Shown one piece after another: positions 40,110 through 52,400 of a DNA stretch of 64,000 nucleotides. The translations under genes and the position numbers were made by a program. Under the pieces are notes generated by a model. The model was not told the DNA's origin, searched no databases, and saw only the letters and a list, made by a program, of their open reading frames with translations. This DNA is from Sphaerolaimus hirsutus (Eukaryota; Nematoda; Chromadorea; Monhysterida; Sphaerolaimidae). The stretch lies in the NCBI GenBank assembly GCA_964036195.1, contig OZ038450.1, positions 27,778,794 through 27,842,793 of the forward strand. The letters are read 5' to 3'. Numbering within the stretch: the stretch's first letter is position 1; every line of letters begins with the position of its first letter.

Positions 40110-43100
40110 ATGGGTGATAAACCCAAACGAAAGACTGGTCGGGCGCGCTCAGTGAAAAATCCTACTGAATCATTTGAAGAGCCGCTACCTGACGATAGCG
40201 ACGCTGCCGAAATTCTGAAGATAAACGATGAAGCAAAGTTTGAGGTAACTTTATCATGGGTAATCTTGGTTCACCGTAACATTTACATACTAAGGTGTGC
40301 ATTGATATCGATATTTCGAAAAATAAATTTTGGTATGTATATTAATTACGGTCGATACACTCTAAAAAATACATTTGCGTATGTTATGTCCAAAAATACC
40401 ATATATATGCAGGAAGCCATCAAGGACATGGCGGAGTCGGAGAAGACCGCCCTGAGAATAGTGTGGAAGAAGACAAAACTGGCAAAAACTCGCTTGTACA
40501 GCACGACTCCGCATCCGTCCAGACTGGAGCCGATCAGGTATATTTACACTATCTTAAAAATGTTTCGGTTCTTAAAAAATACTCTAAAAATGAACTGCGG
40601 AAGTATAGCAGTTGGGGGTCATGTATCAGATTTGATATTCATTGGATCGATAAATGTATTCAATATTTCAAGTGATGAGAAAGCTACAAAGATAGACATT
40701 TTAAAAACTTTTTTGGAAAGTATGGGTGAGATTTTAAAAAATGGCAAACACACACAAAAACGTTTAGAAATCTACAGTACCTTATGGGGGGTTACACATA
40801 TAGAAAAGCACTGTGTTTCTAAGCGCTTTCGCGATGGGGGAAACTACGAAAAATCTGAAAAGTATACTAAATCGAATATATATACCATGACAGATAGATT
40901 GTCCCTACATTACAGAGATGTGGCAGAAGAAGAACAATCTCCCGAACTGGGGGCAGGCGTTGGGTCGAAAAACGTTGATCACGATCTAGCTGAAGAAACG
41001 TTTGCGGAGGTGTTCCCGCCGGCGCAACCCATTACGCTAACAAACACAAAAAGGGGTGCTGAAAACTCATCGGATAAAAACGAGGAGAATCTGTCGACCG
41101 GTACGTTAGTATGTACTTCATATGGGCTAGTGAAAATGGGGAAAGTTGTTGAATGTTCTTCAACTTCGAAAACAAAAAATAACAAAATGTTCTTTGTTGA
41201 GTGTAGCATAGGCACTCATGCAGCGTCACGCATGGTGACTTACTTATGTTCTAAAAAATGCATCAAAAATAGTGCCCAGTCGGTTGTATCGGAAATCAAT
41301 ACAAATGCGGAAATCTATACCAGTTCAGGGGGGGTTCCCATAGACCCTTATCTGGTGCACAACTACGAGAATGTAATACAATTTTATATGTCCACAAAAC
41401 ACCATATTCTATTTCTAACTACAGGCGCTGAATCTAGCAGCCTACTGCAAAAGCAACGCATGGCAGCCCTTGAAAAATCGAACCGGCGTTTGGGGGGTAT
41501 GAATTTGAAAGCCGATCTGGAAACGTCGAATAACCCACCGTTGACGATGGAGGAACTGAACAAACACCTGAGTGAGCTTTTAGTTGACTGGGGTCTTTTA
41601 ATGTACAACAAAAAAAAATCTGTGATTGTAAAAAAAAACATATATAGTATAAATCAGAAAAATAGTATTATGATGGAAAATGATGCTGTTAGGGGGGCAG
41701 TATGTGAAATAAATGCATCACAAACGTTTTTATTGGAAAAAATGGGGATATTATCTGAAACTGGTTCTAATTCCATTAAAAATGGGAGCGAATGCGAATG
41801 TGAATGTGAATATAAACGCGATAAAATTATCTTACACTCAGATCCATCGGCCCCCGATAAAAACTATTTCTTCAACTGGAATAGCTATGCTGCAGAGCTA
41901 AGGCGTCAATATTCTGTGGGTGGCGCACCGTTCAAACCGGATATTATGATGTCCGAGATCCAAAACTGCATCAAGGGCATGGACAGCACCAACAATGTGT
42001 GCCGGGCGGTGATGATGTTGAGCCATCTTGTGCACCACACCGCGTCAGAGCTAAGCCTGGTGACAAAATGCAATGAACAGGTACATAGGTGTTTTGGTAA
42101 AATGTTATCTTTTTGGGATATTCCACATGTTATTTTCTGTTGGTTAAAAGGTCAAATTTACAGCGGAGAGGGACTATACATATTTAAAACACCACTTAGC
42201 CACCAGATCGTGCTAACAAATTTGGTAAAAACATCAGCAATAACTAAATATACGAGCTATGATGAGTATAAAATGGGTACAAACATCTACATAGTGGGGG
42301 TTTCTGTTAACATATCTTACAAAATCCCAGCAAATTATAATATACTATTTTATAACACGCAGCTAGAGCTGCTGCTTGCTGATTTTGCCAGCGGTATAAA
42401 GGAGGACTGCGATGGTGTGTACACGCGTCTGGAAGCCATGGAGGGTGATATTACCATGCTGATAGATGATACCATCAAAATCGATGATAAACTGGAGGAG
42501 AATGCTTCCACGGTAAATTGGGGTTGCCTTTTACCGGTTGTGAATACACATCAGCTAAACTCAGGGGGTACGCTGAACTCTAAAAATTATCTTAGCCTAG
42601 TGATAAAATTAGAGCTAAATAAAATCGATAATTCATTTAAACGGTGGTTAGAGGTTATGTTAGACATTGATAGGGGAGGTGTGCACAGTGTTTTTGATGT
42701 CTCACACATGCATATAAAATTACAGTGCGTCACGAAGCGAGATGCGCTCCTGGCCAACATCACCGAGATCCGCGACAGAATCACAGCGATCGAGCAGCGA
42801 CCGGCCAGCTTTGCCGCCGTGGCAAGTAGCGGCGCTGTCGCGGCCACGGGAAGCAAACGCAAAACTGGCACGGCGCCAGATGCCACACAAGCAAAGCGCC
42901 TGAAGAATTGCGACGTGCCTTCGATGCAAAATGCCCCAAAGGTTAATGGTTCTACTTTCTGTTATCTGGGAGACATACACATACATTCGCACACCTCACG
43001 ATTAAATGTAAAAAAAGGTGATTCACCAATATGTAGAGATTTCAACGATATTTATGTGGGTATTATAGAAGGGGCGAGCAAAGCTTTTATCTCGCACAAT

Positions 43101-46100
43101 ATCACCCCATGTCACAATATCATCTTCCCCATGTCACAGACTGACGCCATTCGGCTTGGCGCTGTGCCAAAGGAATTTCGCGGTAGAGATGGGAAATTAG
43201 ATCTACTGGTGACACTGACCGACCCACTGGACATCCTCGGCTACATGTTCCCGTTAAATGTCATGAGTGGTGGGAAGAAATTTCCATGCATTGCGCTGGC
43301 TATAATGATGGTGAGTTTGCGGATGTCTCGCCACAAAATCCACAAAATCTATGAAACGTTTAATGACTTTCTTGTGTTGTTCAGTACTACTGAAAATATT
43401 TTACAGGGGGAATTATCAATACGCCGTTGGCTATGTTTCCTAGAATTTCCTATCATATCCAATATGAGGTGTTTCTCAAATATTTTAAAAAACCTGTTTT
43501 ATTCAAAAACTATAAATACGGTAATATTTTTAAAAAAGATGGAAACAACAGTGTCTCCTATACTGTCGACTAGTAGAACTAAAAACAGAAATTCAATTTA
43601 TAAACAACACCCTCAGGCTGAAGCCAAGATCGCTGGCAGTGTGGACTTAGAAAACGCAGTGTATGCCTGCACAGCCTTCTTTGTCAAGCACAACGGGGTC
43701 AATTTCGACAGAAAATATAACGACTTTGTGGGCAGATTGAATGCAGCATGGAGCCAGATTTGGCAAGAGCACTTGGCACAGGGAACCGCTGTCATTGGCC
43801 CCAAATGGTTCAATTGTGGGACGGGGCCTTTCGAACATCTGTACAGCTCAATTGAAGAAGCCAAAAATTCGGTGGCGTATTGGACACTCAAAAAAATTGT
43901 GAAAAACGCTGTTAAGAACAATCCCCAATTCCGGTTAGTCTGTTGTAGGGATATATGGTTGGGGTTTACATCTAGCCAAGTCAAGTGGATATATGAGACT
44001 ATTTAAAAAAAATATACTTTAAAAAAACATATTTAAAAAAAACATATTCTAAAAAAACACATTTAAAAAAACTGTATTTTAAAACAAAATACTTTTTTAA
44101 AATTGAACTTTACTTGTTATCCAAGCTGTGTTTATGCAAAAGTAGATAAAATCACGCTACATAAACAATATGTGATAGGCCAAAATATCTCGTGTGTCGA
44201 TATTTCACATTACCGCACCTATTTATACAGTCAGCTGTTGTGGCAGACCGGAAAGGAGCGGAACGGAAACGATGTGATCGACAATCCGCGATTTATCCGC
44301 TGCACCGGCTCCTTCCCAAACAGCGGTTTCAAGGGTGCATTGATGTGCGGTGCCGACCGGCTAGCGTCAGAAGTTAGTTTTGACATGGGGGGTAACATAT
44401 TTCACATCTTTGTCACATATGGGATCTATGCAGCTCCTGTAAATAAAAACGGGGATCGAGCTCTAGAAATCATAGATAAACCACTTGAAAACTACGGGGC
44501 TAAATTAAATACGTACAGATATAATATTAAACGACCATTTTATCTCATATCCTTTCTCCAGGCGGCTCTGGGTACAATGGTTGGGCCCCACTTCACTGCC
44601 CCATACATGAATTTGTGGGGCGAATGTCTAATGGAGGTCAGAGCCAGCATTGGGCAGGAATACGCGTATCGGATGCGAGATGGCAAAGGGTTATGGGTCA
44701 CCGCACCGGAATATGGTATTTTTGATGAATATGACCGCAAGGGGCACTGGAAGCTAAACGACCCTACTAACAGCGTGAGGGGGGTCTTCAATATGCTGCG
44801 AGACCCGAACAAGGTGGGTCTATGCATGTGCGCAGTCTTGGCATTTCGCCAATTTAGGCAGGTATGCCAGGCATGTAAACCTCGAAATACGTTAAAAATT
44901 AAGACAAATGAATGTGTGCGTAACATAAGAAAATATACAATCATCATACGTCTAATACTAAGAATCTCGGATAAGAAGATTTTAGCTCTGCTTATACATA
45001 ATATCAGATTCATCTTATTCACTCAGAGTCGACACGCTAGAGGCGGCGGTCCACCGTACCAACCCAGGGGGAGTGGTATGTCGGGAAGAGGCGCGGCTCT
45101 ATCCACTGCGCAGCCGAACCAATCCTTTTTTCCGGCTCAAAACGACAACTACAGGGGGCGTGGCCAGTATGGGCGTGGCGGCTACCGTGGCCGTGTGAGC
45201 GTCTCAGCGACGCCTATGTCTGCTTTTCTAAAGGCCAGGGTTGAGACCGCGGAACCGGCAATTGATTCCGATGATGAGGATGTACAGGCTGTGAGTGACC
45301 CCGCGTTGAAAGTGCAGGCTGCACAAATAGAAGGTATGCGTGGGTATTGGACTTTTTGCGTTAAAGGGGAAGAAATGTTGAGAAGGTTGAAAACAGGTTC
45401 GCATCTGCAAAAAAACTTAGACGAGGTATCTCAAAAAGATTCTCAAAAAATGTGCCAATCACAGTTGTACCATGTACAACTACTCTACTCAAAAATGTAC
45501 CAGATACTTATGTACCAGATACTTATGTACCTAGATAAAAACTCAGTTAACATCAAAATATCCCACCCAGGCGATCCCGAAGTGGCGGCTCTGAAAAAGC
45601 GTGTTGACCAGTTGCTGAACTATATCGGGGAAAACAAGCCCGATGTGCCGGTCAAACCTGGAGACAACGCTGTGACTACATCTAGAGCCGCCGCTGGTGT
45701 CCAGCAGCATGTACCCCCGCCGTGCATGCTGGACGACGGTGACTCTGAAGGCGAATACTGCGACAATCTTGTGACCCCAGCGCCAAATAATGAGGACAAT
45801 TTGAATGAAGGCACCATTTTCGAGGAAAACGATTCCGATCTCGGTTGGTTACAAATGTCATGGTTTACTCGTCTCTATAATATTCATCCCGATACACCAG
45901 ACTATTCAAAAAAGAGCCAGATAGTTTTTGTAACTAAGTACAACATAAACAAGTGTTGGGTTACACACCATGTGTTAGCATATGTAAATCTAGGAGGATC
46001 ATACTGGCATGCAGCCAAACACACACTGCACGAAATTTACAAAACTAGTCACTGTATTATATCAGTATATAGTAAATATATTTTCATAGCGAGGCTTTAT

Positions 46101-46364
46101 ACTTCGGCGAAGACTCTCATATCATTTTCAGAGTCACCACCCATCGCTTCAAGAGCGACAAGTGCAACTGCAGCGCCCCCTGCCCAGGCTAGTGCGGTTC
46201 CTGTGCAATTAACAATTGGTTTATCAGAAACAAGCGACAAAACGGCTCAACCCATCTCTCAGGTATGTGGGGCCCTATCTATCTACAGAAGCGACAATCG
46301 TGGGGGCGTGGTGCTGGCTCCCGCAAACCATGTGGACTTTGATACACTGACGCAAAAAAATTAG
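40110..46364 (+). CDS. LINE first gene: 14 exon-like blocks, candidate nucleocapsid-like ORF1 protein
   Basis: ATG at 40110 starts MGDKPKRKTGRARS. GC-richer blocks alternate with AT-rich GT...AG segments. Introns: 40245-40412, 40538-40915, 41101-41424, 41572-41841, 42081-42362, 42513-42725, 42942-43139, 43311-43616, 43934-44230, 44373-44561, 44814-45026, 45334-45570, 45844-46131. Phases match at every junction. Exons sum to 2892 nt, 963 residues, ending at TAG 46362. Seen in the exon protein: an acidic N-terminus, heptad-like helices (blocks 5-7), a globular middle (blocks 8-11), an RG-rich segment (NDNYRGRGQYGRGGYRGR in block 12), a second helix, and an acidic Pro/Ala-rich end. The order suggests an RNA-binding structural protein. 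I recognise no family. Twelve of thirteen introns contain no in-frame stop, so a longer unspliced product is also possible. Confidence 0.65.
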
Positions 46365-46391
46365 TCCAAAATTGCAAAATTTTTCAGAAAT

Positions 46392-48746
46392 TTGATCGAA
46401 AAAAGTAAAATTCCAGAGCAAAAATTACTCAGAGACCCAGCCTTTGGAAACGTTTTACTGGCACCCATTTCTGTTGTCAAAAAACTGCGAATGTGCCCCC
46501 CATTTGGCCCCATGACGGGATATCGCACATCGGATGGGAAGGCAATGTATGGGGAAATTCCGGACTTTGAAGTCAATGTAGCACCGGTCGTGATGTTCAA
46601 CAACTATCCCGATACACGATCCCTGATCATGACATTTGAAAATACCCCAAATACCCAGAAAAATCAAAATACCCAAAATATGCAAAAATACCCGAAATAC
46701 CCAAAATACCAAAAATACCCAAAAATACCCAAAAATACCCAAAAATACCCAAAATACCCAAAAATACTCAAAAATACCCAAAATACCCAAAATACTCAAA
46801 ATACCCAAAATACTAATATTACAAAAAATTCCCAAATAACCCAAAATTTAACCAAATTTATCAATATGTTCTCAAATACCAAGGGGGGAAACACTTGCCA
46901 AATCCAAGAAACAGCACAAGAAACAGCACTAGTGATGTTCACGTACCATCCCGATATACGATTCCGGATTTCGACACTAGAAAATCACCAAAATACCCAA
47001 AATACCCAAAATACCCAAAATACTCATAATACCCACAATACCCAGAATACTCAAAATACCCGAAATACCCAAAATACCAAAAATTACCAGAATACCCAAA
47101 AAATCACCACAACACGTTTTTACACCCAAAATACACACAATATTCGAACTATTAGCAATATTGAAAATACAGGAGACGTGGAACACACTCAAAATACCCA
47201 AAATACTCAAAATACCCAAATTACCCAAAATATTCAAAATACCCATTATACCCAAAATACCCAAAATACCCTAAATACCCTAAATACTCAAAATACCCAT
47301 TATACCCAAAATACCAAAAATACCCAAAATACCCAAAATACTCAAAATACCCAAAATACCAAAAATACCCAAAATACCCAAAATACCCTAAATATTCAAA
47401 ATACGGGAAAAAGTCTACTAATTCGGAAAATATCCAGAATGTTTCGAAATATCAAAAATAGAAAAACTTTCCACAATACGAAATATTTCCGCCATATTAC
47501 AAATGTGCTTATATATATTACTAAACTACTTATTGTATTGCAAACAATCGCCACTGTTTTATATATCTTTCCAATGCTAATCTATCCCACCATAGAAAAG
47601 TTGTATTTTGTTGAACCTTACCAGACCAGTGATTATTTCTTCACGATGCTAATCACGGGTGACAGTACCAGTGTAAATCTGCCGACTGAATTGAATAGAC
47701 AAGGATTGGCTCAGTCGCTGAATCTGATAATTCACACAACCTATACTGTCTTCACGGGGCAACGATTGCCCTGTATCGGGACGCTACTAAAAAGTGTTGA
47801 AATTTCAAAAACATTTGACCTGGTGCTTGTGAGGGCGGTACTGGATGTGGCAGATTTAGAGCACAGCCTTGCTCTACACAGGGAGGGTGTATCGATTCGC
47901 AACAATCTACTACACCCTGTCTTTGAAATTCTGCTAAAAATTCTGAGATCTGGAAAATTGAAAATGCAGCCGTATGGGCGAATTGTGCTGAGTCTCATAG
48001 GGCCAACTTTGCCAGATTACAATGCATCCGTGTGGTGTGAAGAATTGGCGTCTGAAGTTTTCCAATTTATGCTGAATGTAGAGAAAGACTTGAAAGAATT
48101 TTTGGAAATCAGGGCGCGCAAGGTGGTGGTTCTGCCACTAATGGAGTTCTGCCTCACTGAATATGAGCGAATGGATGTATCATCGCCTGTACAAGCGATG
48201 GTGCATCTAATCTCTCGAGACGGACTCCATACATCTAGATCGGGCGAGAAGGTGATAGCGCACTTGACGCTGCAGATATTACGCGCCATGTGGGTTCATA
48301 TACCTGTGCTGTGTCATATATCATCTAAATATGGAAAACACTTAAGTACAAAGGTATCTATCGTGGAAATCAGTCAAACAGTGCTTCGATATCTAGATGA
48401 TATAAGGCATGGTGTATCGAAAAATCTCTATCAGCCCCTCAATAAAAATAATAAACGCTCAGGCTGCAGCAACGCGCAAGCGCCAAAAGGAGCGCCGTCG
48501 CGCCCAACCAACCAATCAAAGATCCATAACTTCTTTCATGGGGGATCGCTGCCCGAAGTGAATTATTGCACCGCCGCCTCACAATTTCGCTTTACCATGT
48601 CCGATGACATATTTTGTAGCTGTATCATGTTTGACGGCGCAATCTGTGAGGATTATCAATATGTTAGGTACTTGGACAATATCAATAGTAGTACAAAAGA
48701 AGAAGAACCGGTTCTGATAATCCCTACAGACAAACCACTTTATTAA
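46392..48746 (+). CDS. LINE middle ORF, unknown function, with in-frame 9-bp satellite
   Basis: The open frame is in the same register as the flanking genes. It has a protein-like start (PEQKLLRDPAFGNVLLAPIS, to about 46600), then a satellite encoding Asn-Thr-Gln repeats (46632-47402), then a clearly protein-like block of about 210 residues from 47623 (after CTTACCAG, acceptor-like) to 48251, mostly helical with FEILLKILRSGKLKMQPYGR. A last block (48435-48746) ends at TAA. The satellite region and 48252-48434 may be introns (GT...AG, phase 0 on the second). The true start is unclear: the frame opens at a TTG and no ATG precedes the first block. I recognise no domain. Confidence 0.5.
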   Translation: MIEKSKIPEQKLLRDPAFGNVLLAPISVVKKLRMCPPFGPMTGYRTSDGKAMYGEIPDFEVNVAPVVMFNNYPDTRSLIMTFENTPNTQKNQNTQNMQKYPKYPKYQKYPKIPKNTQKYPKYPKILKNTQNTQNTQNTQNTNITKNSQITQNLTKFINMFSNTKGGNTCQIQETAQETALVMFTYHPDIRFRISTLENHQNTQNTQNTQNTHNTHNTQNTQNTRNTQNTKNYQNTQKITTTRFYTQNTHNIRTISNIENTGDVEHTQNTQNTQNTQITQNIQNTHYTQNTQNTLNTLNTQNTHYTQNTKNTQNTQNTQNTQNTKNTQNTQNTLNIQNTGKSLLIRKISRMFRNIKNRKTFHNTKYFRHITNVLIYITKLLIVLQTIATVLYIFPMLIYPTIEKLYFVEPYQTSDYFFTMLITGDSTSVNLPTELNRQGLAQSLNLIIHTTYTVFTGQRLPCIGTLLKSVEISKTFDLVLVRAVLDVADLEHSLALHREGVSIRNNLLHPVFEILLKILRSGKLKMQPYGRIVLSLIGPTLPDYNASVWCEELASEVFQFMLNVEKDLKEFLEIRARKVVVLPLMEFCLTEYERMDVSSPVQAMVHLISRDGLHTSRSGEKVIAHLTLQILRAMWVHIPVLCHISSKYGKHLSTKVSIVEISQTVLRYLDDIRHGVSKNLYQPLNKNNKRSGCSNAQAPKGAPSRPTNQSKIHNFFHGGSLPEVNYCTAASQFRFTMSDDIFCSCIMFDGAICEDYQYVRYLDNINSSTKEEEPVLIIPTDKPLY
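46632..47402 (+). repeat. AATACCCAA 9-bp satellite, in frame
   Basis: The 9-mer AATACCCAA (Asn-Thr-Gln) and variants run in two blocks, 46632-46850 and 46985-47402. The insert between them (46860-46985) includes a diverged copy of the sequence preceding the first block (ATGTTC...ATCCCGATA...), a duplication of about 70 bp. Because the unit is a multiple of three, the frame is kept throughout. Confidence 0.85.
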
Positions 48747-48821
48747 GATTCGCTAGGCCAGTATAGCAGCCATAAATATGATAACGAGGTAAAAGATCAA
48801 CAGTGTGTCAACAATGATTCT

Positions 48822-49442
48822 ATGGTAAAGGAAATTACGTTCATGCCAACAGAATATTTATGGATGCTACTTGAAATAATTATATATATCGCGTGCGGAA
48901 GATATACACACAGCTGGGTGATTTATTGGTGTATGGTGATTTCAAACCATTATGGATGTGGAACTATGTGTTGTTCAGATAGGTTTGGACGCTGGCCGGA
49001 GGAACGGCCGTGGTATAATTGTTCAGAAGGCTTATTGCTGGGGCTGTGTACATACAGAAACAAATTACTGATATTCTTGAGACAAACAAAGAGAAGGGTT
49101 TGTCTCAAATGGGAGGAAATCTCTCTTGACATTGAACATGCAAAAAACTTTTCAAAAACACTCAAAACCAAATACATGCCGTATGGGCTAGAAGGAGTCC
49201 GGTCTGCAGTACACATACTCATGCAATATTGTCTAGAGATTTACACCTTTTCTACCTCGCTTACTAATAATGACTTTAAATACCCAATGCGCTTTTTCTG
49301 CACTCCAGTTTTTCGAGTGTCTTCGTGGCTTTGCTGTTTGAGCGCATGTTACTTTGCCCGTACGTTACTTGCACTTTCAAATAAAAATAATCATTGGTGT
49401 GTGATTGGATTACTATTTTATTTTATCACTCCAGTTTCAGCC
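48822..49442 (+). other. Region upstream of the LINE endonuclease-RT start, possible intron
   Basis: The frame is open but AT-rich and not protein-like. A donor-like GTAAAA lies at 48789. A strong acceptor (TATTTTATCACTCCAGTTTCAG) ends at 49440, two bases before the endonuclease-RT ATG at 49443. I read it as an intron or leader that lets a spliced message start at that ATG. Confidence 0.5.
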
Positions 49443-52400
49443 ATGAGCACTAACACCGGTGTGTTAGATTCCGTCACATCAACTATTTCATTACTCTCCC
49501 TGTGCGTATTGTATCAAAATACACGATGTTTAAGAGGTAATCTTCAGGCATTATTAGACACTATTCACATTACTGGGGCTGAGATTTTATGTTTTACAGA
49601 AACACAGTTTAGGAATGCAGCTGAATGTTGCAATATAGGGGGGTACACATCCGCACACATATTCAAAACAGGCTCTGAGACAGGTGGAATTTCAATCTAC
49701 CTGAGAAAGGGGTTGAAATACTCCGTAACCAAGGTATCCGATACGGTAACCAATAATATACTTGTTGTGAAAGTTTCTAATCATCCAATACTAGACAGTA
49801 TACATTCGTGTGCCAACAAAATGGGGCGCAAATTGAACCTTGTGGTGGTATATATGGAAAATAATAGTAAGGTAACAAAGTCAGGCGAACAAAGACGGCT
49901 CAATGCTAACATCATTGCTGAGCTGGAGATGATTGTTAGAAAGGGAAGGTCTCAAAACGAGGAAACCTTAATTATGGGTGACTTTAATGGACATATTGGC
50001 AATGATGAGCTGGGGATAGAAGGCAACACTATTGACATTAATACAAATGGCAAACTTATATGTGAATTCATGACACACACTGGTCTTGGAGTGCTAAATA
50101 ATCAACTAGAAGGATTGTGGACCTACGAACGAAAGAATGCTAAATCAGCAATAGATTTATGCTTCGCAGACGGATCGATGGCTCTAACAAAAGGTGTCAT
50201 TGACGCTTACAGTGAGTACAGCAGCATACAATCTGATCATAATGCTATCGTTATGACATTCGACTATATGATGCCATGTGTGGTTGAAAAGACAAGACTG
50301 CTAAGACCAAAGAGTGACATAGAAGAACTTGCATTTCAGAATGCAATACGGGGTACTAGATGTCGGACGTACACAGAGATGGTAGAAACCATCACCAAAG
50401 CAGCCACTGTTCCTGTGTCAACTGGCAAACCAAGAAAGCCGATAAAAGATATGCAATTGCAAGGAAAGAAAATAGCTAAATTAAGGCGGAAAATCAAGAG
50501 ATGCAGTGATAACTTGGAGGGGCTACATTTAGCTGCAGAACTAAAATCAGAAAGAAAACAATTGAGTAAAATGAAAAGTTTTGATTCAAGAATTTCAAAA
50601 GAACGTGCAATAGCACAGTTGGCGAAAAAGCCGTCTGTGACACTAACTGACCTTTATAAGAAAGTAAATGCAATCAGAAATGGAGGAAAGAACATTGTAC
50701 ACACAATAAAGGACGACATGGGTAAAGAAGTTACGACAAAGGACGACATGAAAAAAGAACTGGAAAAGGCATGGGGGGTGGTAATAACCCCAAATCCAGG
50801 TGCAGACCTTGCAGACACGTATTCAGTTCAACAGGTGAAAAGCACCAGCAAACAAATTGATAAATTGTCCTGTAGAATTTCTATAATTGAGGTTGAGAAA
50901 GCAATAATAAATCTGAAAAACAACAAATCATCTGGGACAACCTCTGTCTACCACGAACATCTAAAACTTCTGGAAGAAAATCACCAATCGACACTCGTAA
51001 ACATCTTCAACAGCTGGTTTGAGGGTGCGGAGATACCAGATGATGCTGCCATGTGTAAAATGATACTTTTGCACAAAAAGGGTAACAAAAGTGACCTGCG
51101 TAACTATCGGACACTAGGGTTATCCTGCAATATAAAAAAGGTATATATGTCAATACTCAACCGACGTTTAATTAGATGGCTCGAAGATACAAATGCCCTG
51201 ACAGAAATGCAGGGTGGATTCAGACCAAATAGAAGGACTTTGGACAACATCCAAATACTAAAAACATGTTACAACTATGCGTGTGCCAACGGCAATGCAT
51301 TTGTAACATGCTTTGTGGATGCTGTAAAGGCATTTGACAGAGTGGATCGCGACAAACTGTGGTATAAGATGCGAACCATGGGTATCCCTGATATCCTGGT
51401 GGGGGCTATATCCAATGTCTACTTAAAAACACGGGCGATAATGACTTATGGGGGATATGAGAGTGATGTTCTGCAATACCCCATTGGAGTGGCACAGGGA
51501 TGTGCACTTAGCCCGACATTATACGCTATATACTTACACGACCTGGCGGACACATTACTCCGCACGGGGATGGGAGCTAAATGTGGCTGGCAACAAGACA
51601 AAATTCCAGCCTTATTCTTTGCTGACGATATAGTGTTACTAGCTAGTAAAGACTCAGAACTACAAATGCTGCTAGATATATTTAGCCAATGGGCCTGGAC
51701 GTGGAGTGTCTCAATCAATGCTAGTAAAAGTGAGGTGCTTAGATGGGGTGAAAACACTATACCAAAGAAAAAGTGGTACATCGGATCGGGAGATCCAGCA
51801 CTGAAGAACAAAGCAGTGCTCAATGAAACCGACTCGCTGAGATACTTGGGGGTAAGGATTAACAGAGGACGCGATCCATTTAAAGATCATAAGGAAGCAT
51901 GTGTGACCAAAATGAGGCAACTAAGCACACTAGCCATCTCTGCGGCGAGGAATACGATATCTCCGTTATATAATGGTAAAATGACATGGAAAGCCTATGT
52001 TGAACCTGGGAGTATGTATGGAGTAGAAGTAACGGGATTAGAAAAAAAGGATCTTATAGAAATGGACAAGATATATATGCAAACAATGAAAAAAATAATT
52101 TCGCTGCCAAACAGTGCAAGCAATGCGGCGCTAACACGGGACTTGGATGGGATTCTACCATCGGACAAATACAGGCAGTTAGTGCTTACAAACGACCATT
52201 ACATGCATCATATAGATAAGAGACGGTGGCTGTCGAGAGCACTAGAGGAAGACAAAAAGCTATATGATAATCAAAGAGTATCAGTAATTAACACAAATAA
52301 CGGATTAGTTAAAGAATGTAAAAACTCCATGAATTGGAAAATTGATACGTCACAACTAAGAACAGCCCTGATCAAAAAAAAGGTGCACTTATACAGAAGA

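Noticed and set aside
46263..46416. A further intron at the end of the LINE first gene (GTATGT at 46263)
   Set aside because: No acceptor in the right phase follows before the next block. The sequence to 46364 stays GC-rich and protein-like and ends in TAG, so I treated it as the end of the coding region.
46361..47264. Minus-strand frames rich in Gly-Ile-Leu opposite the satellite
   Set aside because: They are antisense of the AATACCCAA repeat, which has no stop in several frames.
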